This document shows, in pieces, positions 25,184 through 33,819 of a stretch of 64,000 nucleotides of DNA. Location: positions 1 to 64,000 of the forward strand of contig NZ_JAHDIU010000002.1 of assembly GCF_019891545.1 (NCBI RefSeq), in the 5' to 3' direction. The notes under the pieces were generated by a model that worked only from the letters and a program-made list of their open reading frames with translations, was not told the DNA's origin and did not search any database. A program made the translations under genes and the position numbers. Within the stretch, counting starts at the first letter, position 1, and every line of letters begins with the position of its first letter. Source of the stretch: Flavobacterium coralii. Lineage in GTDB: Bacteria > Bacteroidota > Bacteroidia > Flavobacteriales > Flavobacteriaceae.

Positions 25184-27190
25184 TTATTTCTTTATGAATT
25201 TGGCAGAATAATATTTGCCATCACTGTCTTTTAATACAAGTAGGTAATTGCCATTAGAAAGCTGCTGTACTTTTAGCGCATTATTCTCAACTGCGCTTGT
25301 ACTGATAAGCTTTCCGGAAATATCATAAACGTGTGCTTCAGTAATCTCTGTTGCATCGTCAGAAGCAAAGTAAAGTATGTCTTTAACGGGGTTAGGGTAG
25401 GTGCTGAAAAGGTTAGTGGCAAATTTACCAGTACCAAGCGTAGAGCCTTCCTGAACCGTGATAGCCTGGTTAACATCAGGGTTTTCTATAACATCTATAA
25501 TTCCTGAAGGCCATTTAATGATAATCTGCTCAATAGCATCTGTAGTGCCAAGCCCAAAGTGTGTGTTTAACGAACTCATGTACCGGAAACCGTCTCCGCT
25601 GCGCACATCACGAATTTGTTTTTCCCATCCGTCACCTTCAGCATAAACCTCTACACGTGCCCCAATTCCGTTACGGTTGCTTTCCGTGCCTTCAAGGTAT
25701 AACTTAATCCAGTTATTATCATTACCATTATTCAGCTTCATCTGGTTAAAGTTCAGGATGTCAAGGAAACCATCATTGTTTAAATCTCCAATTGGCCCTA
25801 CAGAAGCATTTGCCTGGGTTTTTGTAAAGGTCATGTCTCCGTTATTAAACATGATGTAGTTTCCGCCGCCCATAACATCTATCCAACCATCATTATTAAA
25901 GTCATGCGCTATATGCTCACGGTTTAGTTCGAAAAGGTCAGCAAAGCCGGAGCCGTCCGTTACATCGGTAAAGGTACCGTCACCATTATTCCGCATCAAT
26001 TTATGTGGTCCGTTTGCTGTGGAGTTAGCTCCTACAAGTGCATCCATATCGCCATCGTTATCAAAGTCGCCCCATGCTGTAGACCATGTTTGCAGCATAT
26101 CGGCAAGGTTGGCTTGCTCGCTTACGTTGGTAAAAGTGCCATCGCCATTGTTCCGGTGCAACTCGTTTATTGAAGCAGGGTCTCCGCCGCCACGGCATTT
26201 TGCAATAAACAGGTCGGCATCGCCGTCATTATCATAATCTACCCATATCGAGCCATAGTTACCACCACTCGGATGATCGCCTATGCCGCCCTGTACCCAG
26301 CTAAATCCGCCGTTACCGTCATTAAGGAAATAACAGTTTGGCGCAATATCATGGCATACAAAAGCATCAAGGTGTCCATCATTATTTAAATCGACAAAGT
26401 TGGTGCGCTGCGAAAAAATGGATTGTGGCGATTGCATAGCCGTATATTGTGTACCATCTGCATTGGCTATCATTAAGGCTGCACCGTTACCATTCCCATA
26501 AAGCAGGTCGTTAAAGCCATTACCGTCATAGTCTCCTGCTGCAAGGCTCCAACCCGGCATGTATGGCGTGCTGCCCGCCACTCTTGCTGTTTCTGTAAAA
26601 GTACCGTCGGTTTGCTGGTAGAACATTTTTATCTGGTTGTTATCTGGTACCACTATATCATCAAGATAATCGCCGTTCATATCAACCACGCACATAACAT
26701 AAGCACCTGTAACATTATACATTACCGTATCAAACAAAGGCGCTGTAAATGCTGTTTCGAACACCTGAAAAGTAAAGTCTGTATCATCCCAGTTGTTGTC
26801 AAAAGCGATGTAATAGGTTACGCCTGCCTGTGCTGTAAAGCTTACTATAGAGGAATAGCTTGTGCCACTGTCATCATCCCCGGCAACGCAGGTTAAACTG
26901 CCACAAGCTCCGTTATAAACATGTACACGTGTATCTTTTGGGGTAAATCCCTGTACATCGGTGCTTACCGTAACGTTTACTGTAGTTGCAGATGTATAGC
27001 TGTACCATATACCCATGGTTACATCATTATCAATACCATTGGTACAAATAAGTGCAGGTACCTGGCTGCCATCTGAATAGGAGGCATTATATGTACCCGA
27101 AGTTACGGGTACTGCCGTAGCACAGTTAGTTTGGGCATGCAGCGCAAAAGCACTTATACCGCAGGAAATAATAGTAAAGATCTTCTTCAT
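25184..27190 (-). CDS. FG-GAP/VCBS and ASPIC/UnbV repeat protein with T9SS type A sorting domain
   Basis: A 668-residue secreted protein. After the signal peptide (…FALHAQ) comes a PPC-like beta domain (about 20-150), then a beta-propeller of FG-GAP/VCBS repeats with calcium-type D-x-D-x-D-G loops (DMNGDYLDD, DYDGNGFND, DLNNDGHLDA, DYDNDGDADL, DFDNDGDMDA, DFNNDGWIDV, DLNNDGFLDI), then an ASPIC/UnbV domain ('IGARVEVYAEGDGWEKQIRD', 'SLNTHFGLGTTDAIEQIIIK'). The end is a T9SS type A sorting domain (FSTYPNPVKDILYF … KFIKK). It follows the two diheme cytochromes on the same strand with only 33 bases between, so a joint role is possible. Confidence 0.9.
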   Translation of the reverse strand: MKKIFTIISCGISAFALHAQTNCATAVPVTSGTYNASYSDGSQVPALICTNGIDNDVTMGIWYSYTSATTVNVTVSTDVQGFTPKDTRVHVYNGACGSLTCVAGDDDSGTSYSSIVSFTAQAGVTYYIAFDNNWDDTDFTFQVFETAFTAPLFDTVMYNVTGAYVMCVVDMNGDYLDDIVVPDNNQIKMFYQQTDGTFTETARVAGSTPYMPGWSLAAGDYDGNGFNDLLYGNGNGAALMIANADGTQYTAMQSPQSIFSQRTNFVDLNNDGHLDAFVCHDIAPNCYFLNDGNGGFSWVQGGIGDHPSGGNYGSIWVDYDNDGDADLFIAKCRGGGDPASINELHRNNGDGTFTNVSEQANLADMLQTWSTAWGDFDNDGDMDALVGANSTANGPHKLMRNNGDGTFTDVTDGSGFADLFELNREHIAHDFNNDGWIDVMGGGNYIMFNNGDMTFTKTQANASVGPIGDLNNDGFLDILNFNQMKLNNGNDNNWIKLYLEGTESNRNGIGARVEVYAEGDGWEKQIRDVRSGDGFRYMSSLNTHFGLGTTDAIEQIIIKWPSGIIDVIENPDVNQAITVQEGSTLGTGKFATNLFSTYPNPVKDILYFASDDATEITEAHVYDISGKLISTSAVENNALKVQQLSNGNYLLVLKDSDGKYYSAKFIKK

Positions 27191-27223
27191 AATGTGAGGT
27201 TGTTTTAATAGTCAGGTTGTATA

Positions 27224-28339
27224 TTACGGGCAGGGCCCTTCTAAAGAATTAATCCATTCCTGTATAAGCTGTATGCCTTCATCATGCTTAATAGTGCGGC
27301 CAAGCATGGGCATACGATACGATTCGTCAACACTGTTCAGCCTGTAGTATAAAGCGCTTCGGGCAGGATTACCTTTAGCCACAATATGTGATATCGACGG
27401 GTTGATGAACTCGAAAGGTTCTACACACACCCCAAGGTTTTCAGGGTTGGTTGTCTCGCTAAAAGCAAAGCGCATGGGCATATAGTCGCAGTGTGCACCC
27501 TCGCTGTGACAGTGTGCACAGTTAATATCGATATATGAGCGTACCCTTAGCTCCAGCGGCTGGCTGGCATCCTGCCAGTTGACAGTACTGGTTATATTGC
27601 CCGGCAGGTTATCTTTAAGGTAGCCTTCCTGTATCCACCTGCTTAGCTGGTTTGCGTTACCATCAGCATAGGCATACATCCTGTTTAGGTTTTGTGGCTT
27701 GGTGCCTATTGGTATGGCAAGCGGGCCTGAGTTACCGTTGCTGTTGTTTATTTTGTGGCAGGTAAGGCACTCTGTTTCCGAAGGTATCCTGTAGCCGGCA
27801 CTTTTAGGTGAACCGTTTTCATTCCAGCTTACATCGGTAAAGCTGCCGTCAAGGTCAAGAAAGGCTTCTGTCTGCTCATCATTCCAAACATAATCTGCAA
27901 ATATCCATTCGCTGCCTTTTTTAATCATCAGCCTGGTTTCTATAATGCGCGTGGTGTTACCCGGCTGAACGTTATCATAATAAAAGTTTTTTATTAAAGC
28001 AGTGCCCGAGGGAAAGTTAAGCAACTCACCATCTGCCGTATAGGTAGCCTTGCTTCCTGCAGGCATCCATACAAATCGTTTCTTATGGGCATAATCGGTG
28101 AATAATGCACTGTTCAGTTCATAAGGAAGTACTTTATAGGAGGGCTGAAGGTTTTTAAGATCGCCTTCAAAAAATTTATAGTCAGAAAGTTTATTGTAAG
28201 GTACAGCCGTCAGGTCCATAACCACAGGCGAAACCGGGTCGGGAACTTCAGTATATTTATCACCGTCATCAGACTCACACGCCGTGAGCACAGTTAATGT
28301 TAATAATAGTAGAGTTTTTAAATAATAGTTGTATTTCAT
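27224..28339 (-). CDS. SO2930-like diheme cytochrome c lipoprotein (second copy)
   Basis: A 371-residue lipoprotein (lipobox VLTAC, Cys 21) with two heme c motifs, CLTCH (residues 191-195) and CAHCH (274-278), the latter followed by several Met residues (YMPMRF) that could act as axial ligands. The flanking pattern 'LSDYKFFEGDLKNLQPSYKV', 'YELNSALFTDYAHKKRFVWM' and 'YRLNSVDESYRMPMLGRTI' matches the SO2930-type diheme cytochrome family (TIGR03806, from memory). It probably carries electrons in the periplasm or at the outer membrane. It is a close paralog of the next gene upstream. A TATATTTG box on the - strand lies at 28372-28379. Confidence 0.85.
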   Translation of the reverse strand: MKYNYYLKTLLLLTLTVLTACESDDGDKYTEVPDPVSPVVMDLTAVPYNKLSDYKFFEGDLKNLQPSYKVLPYELNSALFTDYAHKKRFVWMPAGSKATYTADGELLNFPSGTALIKNFYYDNVQPGNTTRIIETRLMIKKGSEWIFADYVWNDEQTEAFLDLDGSFTDVSWNENGSPKSAGYRIPSETECLTCHKINNSNGNSGPLAIPIGTKPQNLNRMYAYADGNANQLSRWIQEGYLKDNLPGNITSTVNWQDASQPLELRVRSYIDINCAHCHSEGAHCDYMPMRFAFSETTNPENLGVCVEPFEFINPSISHIVAKGNPARSALYYRLNSVDESYRMPMLGRTIKHDEGIQLIQEWINSLEGPCP

Positions 28340-28371
28340 ATAGTTATCTCACATAATTGTGTTAATGATAA

Positions 28372-28379
28372 CAAATATA
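28372..28379 (-). promoter_or_regulatory. -7 box upstream of the second cytochrome gene
   Basis: TATATTTG on the - strand, 32 bases before the ATG at 28339, matches TAnnTTTG. No TTG is visible at the -33 spacing, so this is a partial match. Confidence 0.4.
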
Positions 28380-28427
28380 GAAATAAAAACCCTACTTCAT
28401 TAAATAAAATAAATTTTTAAAAAAGCA

Positions 28428-29525
28428 CTAATCGCATGTGTTTTCAAGGCTGTTTATCCAGTCTTCTATAAGCTGCAACCCTTCCTGGTGCACAACGGTA
28501 CGCCCGAGTGTAGGCATCATTTCCGATTGTATTGTGGTGCTCATCCTGAAATGCATTAATGAGCCCGGTACATCTCCGCCCTTCACGATATACTGCTGGT
28601 TACCCGTAACAAAATCTACAGGCTCCCTGCATACACCCAGATTGAAAAGCGATTCATTTTGAGCAAATGAAAGTTCCATAGGAGTATAATCACATGAAGT
28701 ACCTGTACTGTGGCAATGGGCGCAGTTAATATCTAGGTAAGAGCGTACTCTAAGTTCTAAAGGCTGTGTTTCGTCCTGCCAGTTAACAGTAGATATAATG
28801 CCGTTTGGTTTAGTATCTAAATAGCCTGCCTCTATCCATTTTGTAAGTTGGTTTTTAGTGCCGTCGGCATAGGCATACATCTTGTTCAGGTTTTGTGGTT
28901 TTACACCAACAGGTACAGGTGTTTCGTTTATCTGGTGGCATTTAAGGCAATCCTGCTGTGTTGGAACTTTGTAATTAGTGGACATGGCTGTTCCGTTTTG
29001 GTTCCAGCTCATACGCATCGAATATCCGTCATTATCTAAAACTGCTTCGGTCTGCTCATCATTCCATACATAGGTAGCAAATATCCAGCCGCTCACCTTT
29101 TTTATCATCAGCCTTGTCTCAACTATATATGTAGAATTGTCCGGTGCTACCGTGTTATAATAAAAGTTTTTAATGAGTACAGTACCAACGGGAAAATCGG
29201 ATATTTTACTGTCTGAAATGTAAGTGGCTTTACTGCCCACAGGCATCCAGATGAACCTTTTTTTAAGTGCATAATCGGTGAACAGTTCGCTGTTAAGGTC
29301 ATAAGGTATTACTTTATATACAGGGCTCAGGTTTTTTAAATCGCCTTCAAAAAAGTTATACTCTGATAAAGTAGCATACGGCACCGCATCAAGATTTAAG
29401 GTAACAGGAGATGCCGGCTCATTTACATCAGGCACTTTGGTATAGCTATCATCACTGCCGCAGGAAACGAAACAGAAACAGGAGAGAATTAAGACAAGTG
29501 CGTTAAAAAAGTATTTATTTTTCAT
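28428..29525 (-). CDS. SO2930-like diheme cytochrome c lipoprotein (first copy)
   Basis: A 365-residue lipoprotein (lipobox FVSC, Cys 22) with two CxxCH motifs: CLKCH in the middle and CAHCH followed by 'STGTSCDYTPMEL' near residue 270. Its sequence runs parallel to the 27224-28339 protein throughout ('LSEYNFFEGDLKNLSPVYKV', 'WNDEQTEAVLDNDGYSMRMS'), so the pair is a tandem duplication. Between the copies lie 88 bases with a possible promoter. A TATATTTG box (29546-29553, - strand) lies 20 bases before this gene's ATG. Confidence 0.85.
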   Translation of the reverse strand: MKNKYFFNALVLILSCFCFVSCGSDDSYTKVPDVNEPASPVTLNLDAVPYATLSEYNFFEGDLKNLSPVYKVIPYDLNSELFTDYALKKRFIWMPVGSKATYISDSKISDFPVGTVLIKNFYYNTVAPDNSTYIVETRLMIKKVSGWIFATYVWNDEQTEAVLDNDGYSMRMSWNQNGTAMSTNYKVPTQQDCLKCHQINETPVPVGVKPQNLNKMYAYADGTKNQLTKWIEAGYLDTKPNGIISTVNWQDETQPLELRVRSYLDINCAHCHSTGTSCDYTPMELSFAQNESLFNLGVCREPVDFVTGNQQYIVKGGDVPGSLMHFRMSTTIQSEMMPTLGRTVVHQEGLQLIEDWINSLENTCD

Positions 29526-29545
29526 GATTTGCTTATGCTGTATCG

Positions 29546-29553
29546 CAAATATA
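29546..29553 (-). promoter_or_regulatory. -7 box upstream of the first cytochrome gene
   Basis: TATATTTG on the - strand matches TAnnTTTG, 20 bases before the ATG at 29525; the -33 element is not clear. Confidence 0.4.
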
Positions 29554-29576
29554 TACTTTTTACTTTATGATGTGCC

Positions 29577-30122
29577 TTATAATTCTACCTTAATATTCAT
29601 TTGTCTGAGTGCATTTATTGCGTCTGGGGTAGTATGGTCAAAATTTTCCTGGTGATGGTCGTGCTGCTTTTTAAACTCAATGCGTTTTTTTGCATTGTAA
29701 AAGCGGCGTACTTCTTCAAGTGTTGTTATAACCGGCCTTGGCACCGATACATTTTTACCCTCCTTATTTTTGCCAACCATTGTAAAATAAGATGAGTTGC
29801 AGTGCTTTACTTTCCCTGTCCGGATATTTTCTGAAGTTACCCTTATGCCTACTACCATAGAGCTGTTGCCGACATAATTAACGGAAGCCTTCATAGTAAC
29901 AAGCTCGCCAACTTCAATAGGATTTAAAAAATCAACAGTATCTACAGAGGCTGTTACACAATAAGTTCCTGAAAACTTAGATGCCGCCGCAAAGGCTATC
30001 TGGTCCATCAGCATTAAGATATAGCCGCCATGTATTTTACCGCTGAAATTAGTGTGGCTTGGCAGCATAAGCTCTGAAATGGTAACACGGGATGCGCTTA
30101 ACTTCCTGAAATTATCTTCCAT
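29577..30122 (-). CDS. Hotdog-fold acyl-CoA thioesterase
   Basis: A 181-residue cytoplasmic hotdog-fold enzyme expected to hydrolyse acyl-CoA to free acid and CoA. Signature: 'LPSHTNFSGKIHGGYILMLM' with DQIAFAAA (the acyl-CoA thioester hydrolase loop and catalytic Asp), then 'VTASVDTVDFLNPIEVGELV', SSMVVGIRV and FTMV. It starts 4 bases after the stop codon of rmuC and is probably co-transcribed with it. Chain-length preference cannot be told. Confidence 0.92.
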   Translation of the reverse strand: MEDNFRKLSASRVTISELMLPSHTNFSGKIHGGYILMLMDQIAFAAASKFSGTYCVTASVDTVDFLNPIEVGELVTMKASVNYVGNSSMVVGIRVTSENIRTGKVKHCNSSYFTMVGKNKEGKNVSVPRPVITTLEEVRRFYNAKKRIEFKKQHDHHQENFDHTTPDAINALRQMNIKVEL

Positions 30123-30126
30123 ATAA

Positions 30127-31524
30127 TTAAATGTTTAACAGGTTGTGTGCATCATCCTCAAGCGCTTCTTCCTCTTTTTGCTCAGCGCGTTGTATTATAT
30201 TTTCCGGAAGCGTTTTTTTAGCTTTTGCACCCATCTTTTTGAGTTTTTCTATCGAAGTAATAATATTGCCACGCCCTTCAACCAGCTTATTCATAGCACC
30301 CTGATAGGCTTTTTTACCTTCGTCCATGCGTTTACCAACTGTGATAAGGTCGGACACAAAACCTTCAAATTTATCATATAGTGCTCCTGCCTGTCGTGCA
30401 ATTTCATAGGCGTTTTCCTGCTGTTTCTGGTTGGTCCACATACTGTCTATAGTACGCAGGGTTGCCAACAGCGTGCTTGGCGTTACAATCACAATGTTCT
30501 TTTCGAAAGCTTTGTTGTATAACGTGTTATCTTCATTTAATGCACAGGCAAAAGCAGCTTCTATAGGTATGAAAAGCAGCACAAAATCAGGGCTCTCCAT
30601 ATCGTACAGGTCATGATAACTTTTTGCGCTCAGCTGCTCTACGTGGCGGCGTATGCTGTTGCAATGTTCTTTAAGGTGCACCAGCCTTAACGGGTCGTCC
30701 TCTTCATTTACATAACGTTCATAAGCCACAAGCGAAACTTTACTGTCCACAACCATTTTCTTGCCGTCCGGCAGGCTTATCACTACATCGGGCATTACGC
30801 GGCTACCTTCTTCGGTGGTATGGCTTTGCTGTACAAAATACTCGCGGCCTTTTTCCAACCCCGATTTTTCGAGCACGCGCTCAAGTATCAGTTCGCCCCA
30901 GTTACCTTGCATTTTGGTATCGCCCTTAAGCGCTTTAGTAAGGTTAAGCGTTTCACGGCTCATCTGCTCGTTCATTTCACGTAGCCCGACAATCTGCTGG
31001 CGAAGCGCTGCATGATAGTCTATACTTTCTTTATGGGTGTCTTCTACTTTTTTCTCAAACATGTGTATTTTTTCCTGAAGCGGGGAGAGGATGTTCCTTA
31101 TATTCTCTTTATTCTGTTCGGTAAACTTATTGGATTTTTCCTCAAGAATCTTATTGGCAAGGTTTTCAAATTCTTTTGTAAATTTTTCCCTTAGTTCTTC
31201 TGTTTCCTGCCTTTGCTCCCTCATGCGCTCCAAAAGGTTATCGTAGTCAGTTTCTTTTTTGGTGAGTTGTATGGCAAGAGCATCTTTTTCGGTTCGCAGT
31301 CCGCTACGCTCTTCCTGCAGTTGTATAAACTGTTTTTCAAGCAGTTGTTTTTCATTAGCGGCTTGCTGCCTTAATTGCTCTATCTGCATCTGGAAGCCTG
31401 CATTACGTTCTTCCAGCACTTTCTTTTCAGATTCTGATTTTGAAGAAAAAAGTAATTTACCTATGTATATGCCAATGGCTAAGGCAATAACAAAGGCAAG
31501 TAATAATATTATAGTATCGGGCAT
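30127..31524 (-). CDS. rmuC: DNA recombination protein RmuC
   Basis: RmuC is a nuclease-fold protein that limits recombination at inverted repeats. The 465 residues show an N-terminal membrane anchor (about 3-25), a long coiled coil (about 27-200, rich in Glu/Gln/Arg), and the RmuC core with KGDTKMQGNWGELILERVLE, 'PDVVISLPDGKKMVVDSKVS' (the acidic/Lys nuclease-like motif) and 'FVLLFIPIEAAFACAL'. The C-terminal tail is acidic. A CAAAAATA box (TATTTTTG on the - strand) at 31556-31563 could be its -7 element. Confidence 0.94.
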   Translation of the reverse strand: MPDTIILLLAFVIALAIGIYIGKLLFSSKSESEKKVLEERNAGFQMQIEQLRQQAANEKQLLEKQFIQLQEERSGLRTEKDALAIQLTKKETDYDNLLERMREQRQETEELREKFTKEFENLANKILEEKSNKFTEQNKENIRNILSPLQEKIHMFEKKVEDTHKESIDYHAALRQQIVGLREMNEQMSRETLNLTKALKGDTKMQGNWGELILERVLEKSGLEKGREYFVQQSHTTEEGSRVMPDVVISLPDGKKMVVDSKVSLVAYERYVNEEDDPLRLVHLKEHCNSIRRHVEQLSAKSYHDLYDMESPDFVLLFIPIEAAFACALNEDNTLYNKAFEKNIVIVTPSTLLATLRTIDSMWTNQKQQENAYEIARQAGALYDKFEGFVSDLITVGKRMDEGKKAYQGAMNKLVEGRGNIITSIEKLKKMGAKAKKTLPENIIQRAEQKEEEALEDDAHNLLNI

Positions 31525-31600
31525 TTTTATGGATTTACTGAACCGTAAAAATAAGCAAAAATATCTGCATTAATTGAAGTACTTCTCTACTGAGAAAACA

Positions 31601-31632
31601 AAAAAGCCTTTCGATTTCTCGAAAGGCTTTTT
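31601..31632 (-). terminator. Terminator of the tRNA-Pro transcript
   Basis: A perfect 14-bp stem (31601-31614 with 31619-31632) around a TTTC loop begins and ends in A and T runs, immediately after the 3' end of the leftward tRNA. Confidence 0.92.
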
Positions 31633-31635
31633 CTG

Positions 31636-31710
31636 TCGGGGTGGCAGGATTCGAACCTGCGACCTCCTGGTCCCAAACCAGGCGCGATGACCGGGCTACG
31701 CTACACCCCG
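31636..31710 (-). tRNA. tRNA-Pro (anticodon TGG)
   Basis: Read on the - strand, the 7-bp acceptor stem CGGGGTG pairs with CACCCCG. The anticodon arm CTGGT-TTTGGGA-ACCAG carries TGG, and the T arm contains GGTTCGAATCC. The D arm (GCGTAGCCCGGTCATCGC) is complete. No CCA is encoded at the 3' end, as is usual in this group. A promoter lies at 31729-31757 and a terminator directly after. Confidence 0.95.
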
Positions 31711-31728
31711 TGCTGTTTAAACAGGGTG

Positions 31729-31757
31729 CAAATATAAAACTAATTTTTATCCTGCAA
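31729..31757 (-). promoter_or_regulatory. Promoter of tRNA-Pro
   Basis: On the - strand TTTG/TTG at 31755-31757 and TATATTTG at 31729-31736 are 18 bases apart, a full match to the Bacteroidota -33/-7 form. The -7 box ends 19 bases before the tRNA 5' end. Confidence 0.75.
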
Positions 31758-31830
31758 AGCCATAAGCTTAATTTATTTTTAAAATAGCTAAAACTGATAA
31801 TCAACGGTAGGTGTTCTTTAATTAAAAACT

Positions 31831-31838
31831 TACATTTG
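31831..31838 (+). promoter_or_regulatory. -7 box of trxB
   Basis: TACATTTG matches TAnnTTTG, 28 bases before the ATG of trxB. No clear TTG at -33. Confidence 0.5.
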
Positions 31839-31866
31839 CACCACTACAAACAATAGCTTAAACACT

Positions 31867-32823
31867 ATGACTGATACAACAATAGAAAAAATAAAATGCC
31901 TTATTGTAGGCTCGGGCCCTGCTGGTTATACAGCGGCAATATATGCGGCAAGGGCAGATATGAACCCTGTGCTTTATACCGGTATGGAACCCGGCGGACA
32001 ACTTACTACCACAACAGAAGTTGATAACTTTCCGGGATATCCAGATGGTATAGACGGTCCCACAATGATGATTCACCTGCAAAAGCAGGCTGAACGTTTT
32101 GGTACACAAGTGCGTATAGGTATGGCTACCGCTGTCGAGTTTAGCCGCGAAAAAGGTGGCTGGCACAAAGTAATTATAGATGGCAATAAAGAAATACATG
32201 CCCATACCATTATAATTGCTACGGGCGCAACTGCTAAATACCTGGGCTTGCCAAGCGAGCAGCGACTTAGAGGAGGGGGAGTATCCGCTTGTGCTGTTTG
32301 CGATGGTTTCTTTTACCGCGGACAGGATGTAGCTATAGTAGGGGCGGGCGATACCGCAGCCGAAGAGGCGACTTACCTTGCCAATATTTGTAAAAGCGTT
32401 ACCATGCTTGTAAGGAAAGATTACATGCGTGCCAGTAAGGCCATGCAGCACAGGGTAGAAAACACACCTAACCTTAAAGTACTATATAACACTGAAGTTG
32501 AAGAAGTTCTTGGAGACCAGGTTGTAGAGGGACTTAAAATGGTTAACAACCAGACACAGGAAAAATCTGAAATTAAGATTACAGGTTTGTTTATAGCGAT
32601 AGGGCATAAGCCTAATACTGATATTTTTAAAGGCCAGCTTGATATGGATGATACCGGTTACCTTATCACTATGGGTAAAACGGCTAAAACCAACCTGCCG
32701 GGTGTGTTTGCCTGCGGAGACGTTCAGGATAAAGAATACAGGCAGGCAATTACCGCTGCCGGATCAGGATGTATGGCAGCACTTGATGCTGAGCGTTACC
32801 TTAATATGCTTGAGAGTCATTAA
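31867..32823 (+). CDS. trxB: Thioredoxin-disulfide reductase
   Basis: TrxB passes electrons from NADPH through FAD to thioredoxin in the cytoplasm. The 318 residues carry the FAD site VGSGPAGYTAAIYAARA (about 14-30), the redox pair ACAVCDGFF (Cys 142 and 145), the NADPH site VGAGDTAAEEATYLA, and the C-terminal FAD-binding 'GVFACGDVQDKEYRQAITAA'. All catalytic residues are present and the length is normal. Confidence 0.97.
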   Translation: MTDTTIEKIKCLIVGSGPAGYTAAIYAARADMNPVLYTGMEPGGQLTTTTEVDNFPGYPDGIDGPTMMIHLQKQAERFGTQVRIGMATAVEFSREKGGWHKVIIDGNKEIHAHTIIIATGATAKYLGLPSEQRLRGGGVSACAVCDGFFYRGQDVAIVGAGDTAAEEATYLANICKSVTMLVRKDYMRASKAMQHRVENTPNLKVLYNTEVEEVLGDQVVEGLKMVNNQTQEKSEIKITGLFIAIGHKPNTDIFKGQLDMDDTGYLITMGKTAKTNLPGVFACGDVQDKEYRQAITAAGSGCMAALDAERYLNMLESH

Positions 32824-32842
32824 TCAATCAGTTATACCACAT

Positions 32843-32874
32843 AAAAACAGCGCCTTCAAGGCGCTGTTTTTATT
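32843..32874. terminator. Shared terminator between trxB and the convergent GIN gene
   Basis: Arms AAAAACAGCGCC (32843-32854) and GGCGCTGTTTTT (32860-32871) close a TTCAA loop; with A and T runs on both sides it should work in both directions. Confidence 0.92.
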
Positions 32875-33722
32875 TAGAACAATCTCTTTTCTTCGTTACG
32901 TTTATATAAGGTAGCATTGTCTGCAAACTTTTTGAGGTCGATTTTTGGAGTACCGTATAACTCTACTTCCGCTTTACCAGTTGCAGATACTCCAATAGTT
33001 TCAGAAGCCAGCACATTACAGGTACTGTAGCTTTCAGCAAGCAATTCAAGCGCTTTTACAGTAAATTTTTTAGCGGTAAGCTCCGCATTATTGTCCAGCC
33101 TTATTTGCGCCCTGGCAGCATCACCTTCAATGCTTGCGGTGGTTTTCTGGTACAGATCTATTTTCGCAGACTGGGCGGCAACAAGCGCTTTCAGGTCGGC
33201 ATTTTTGCTCATTTCAATTACAGTGCTGTCAGCCTGTATGTTAGCTTCAACCTTTGTTTTATCATTCATCTTTAGTGTAAAATTTTTAGACTTTACATTT
33301 ATAAATGATTTAGAATAGTCCAGATTAGTGATGGTTATATTGTCAAGCTCCAGCGCCATAAGCGCGTTTAGTACTACTTCGTGCTTTGCCGTTACCGATG
33401 TTAAGATACCGGTATAGGTAAGCCTGATACTGAATTTTTTAAAAGCAGATACATCTTTTGTTGTAGTGATGCGCAGTGTGTTGCCGTAGTATTCAGTGCT
33501 GATAACTTCATGAAGATTATCATCGGCTTCTATTTCAAGCCCCTGCACGTCTCCTTTTACAAGAAATACTTCTATATTATCTTCTATTTCAACCGCTTCA
33601 AACGGGTTTATTTCCCGCTGGGTTACAGTAACGGTTTTAGAGCCTTTAATCTTTTCCTTTTTTTGTGCAACGGCAACGCCACAGCAAAGTATTGCTACAA
33701 GCAATACAATTACATTTTTCAT
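32874..33722 (-). CDS. Head GIN domain (DUF2807) exported protein
   Basis: A 282-residue protein with a signal peptide (…GVAVAQ) and a DUF2807 'head GIN' beta-helix domain: 'INPFEAVEIEDNIEVFLVKG', 'EIEADDNLHEVISTEYYGNT' followed by the repetitive beta-helix part. The function is unknown, and the family is thought to be surface or adhesin-like. It belongs to a cluster of three such proteins (with 33820-34560 and 36711-37451). A TATATTTG box (- strand, 33754-33761) lies 31 bases upstream. Confidence 0.87.
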   Translation of the reverse strand: MKNVIVLLVAILCCGVAVAQKKEKIKGSKTVTVTQREINPFEAVEIEDNIEVFLVKGDVQGLEIEADDNLHEVISTEYYGNTLRITTTKDVSAFKKFSIRLTYTGILTSVTAKHEVVLNALMALELDNITITNLDYSKSFINVKSKNFTLKMNDKTKVEANIQADSTVIEMSKNADLKALVAAQSAKIDLYQKTTASIEGDAARAQIRLDNNAELTAKKFTVKALELLAESYSTCNVLASETIGVSATGKAEVELYGTPKIDLKKFADNATLYKRNEEKRLF

Positions 33723-33753
33723 AGGATGTGTTTTTTGTGTAATTGGCTAAAGG

Positions 33754-33761
33754 CAAATATA
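33754..33761 (-). promoter_or_regulatory. -7 box whose -33 region lies in the upstream terminator
   Basis: TATATTTG on the - strand, 31 bases before the ATG at 33722. The expected -33 position (about 33779-33785) falls inside the terminator hairpin of the upstream gene, so no separate TTG is present. Confidence 0.45.
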
Positions 33762-33763
33762 TA

Positions 33764-33793
33764 AAAAAACACCTGCCATGGCAGGTGTTTTTA
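33764..33793 (-). terminator. Terminator of the padR-pspC-GIN operon
   Basis: A near-perfect palindrome AAACACCTGCC/GGCAGGTGTTT flanked by A and T runs, centred at 33778/33779, lies 27 bases after the leftward stop codon at 33820. Confidence 0.88.
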
Positions 33794-33819
33794 AAATATA
33801 CCTAATCAGGTTTAAGTTC

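Noticed and set aside
31535-31804. An 89-codon open frame on the - strand running through the tRNA-Pro
   Set aside because: It overlaps the tRNA, its promoter and its terminator; the tRNA explains this region.
31858-32451. A 197-codon open frame on the - strand opposite trxB
   Set aside because: It lies wholly within trxB, has no recognisable domain or signal, and trxB is certain.
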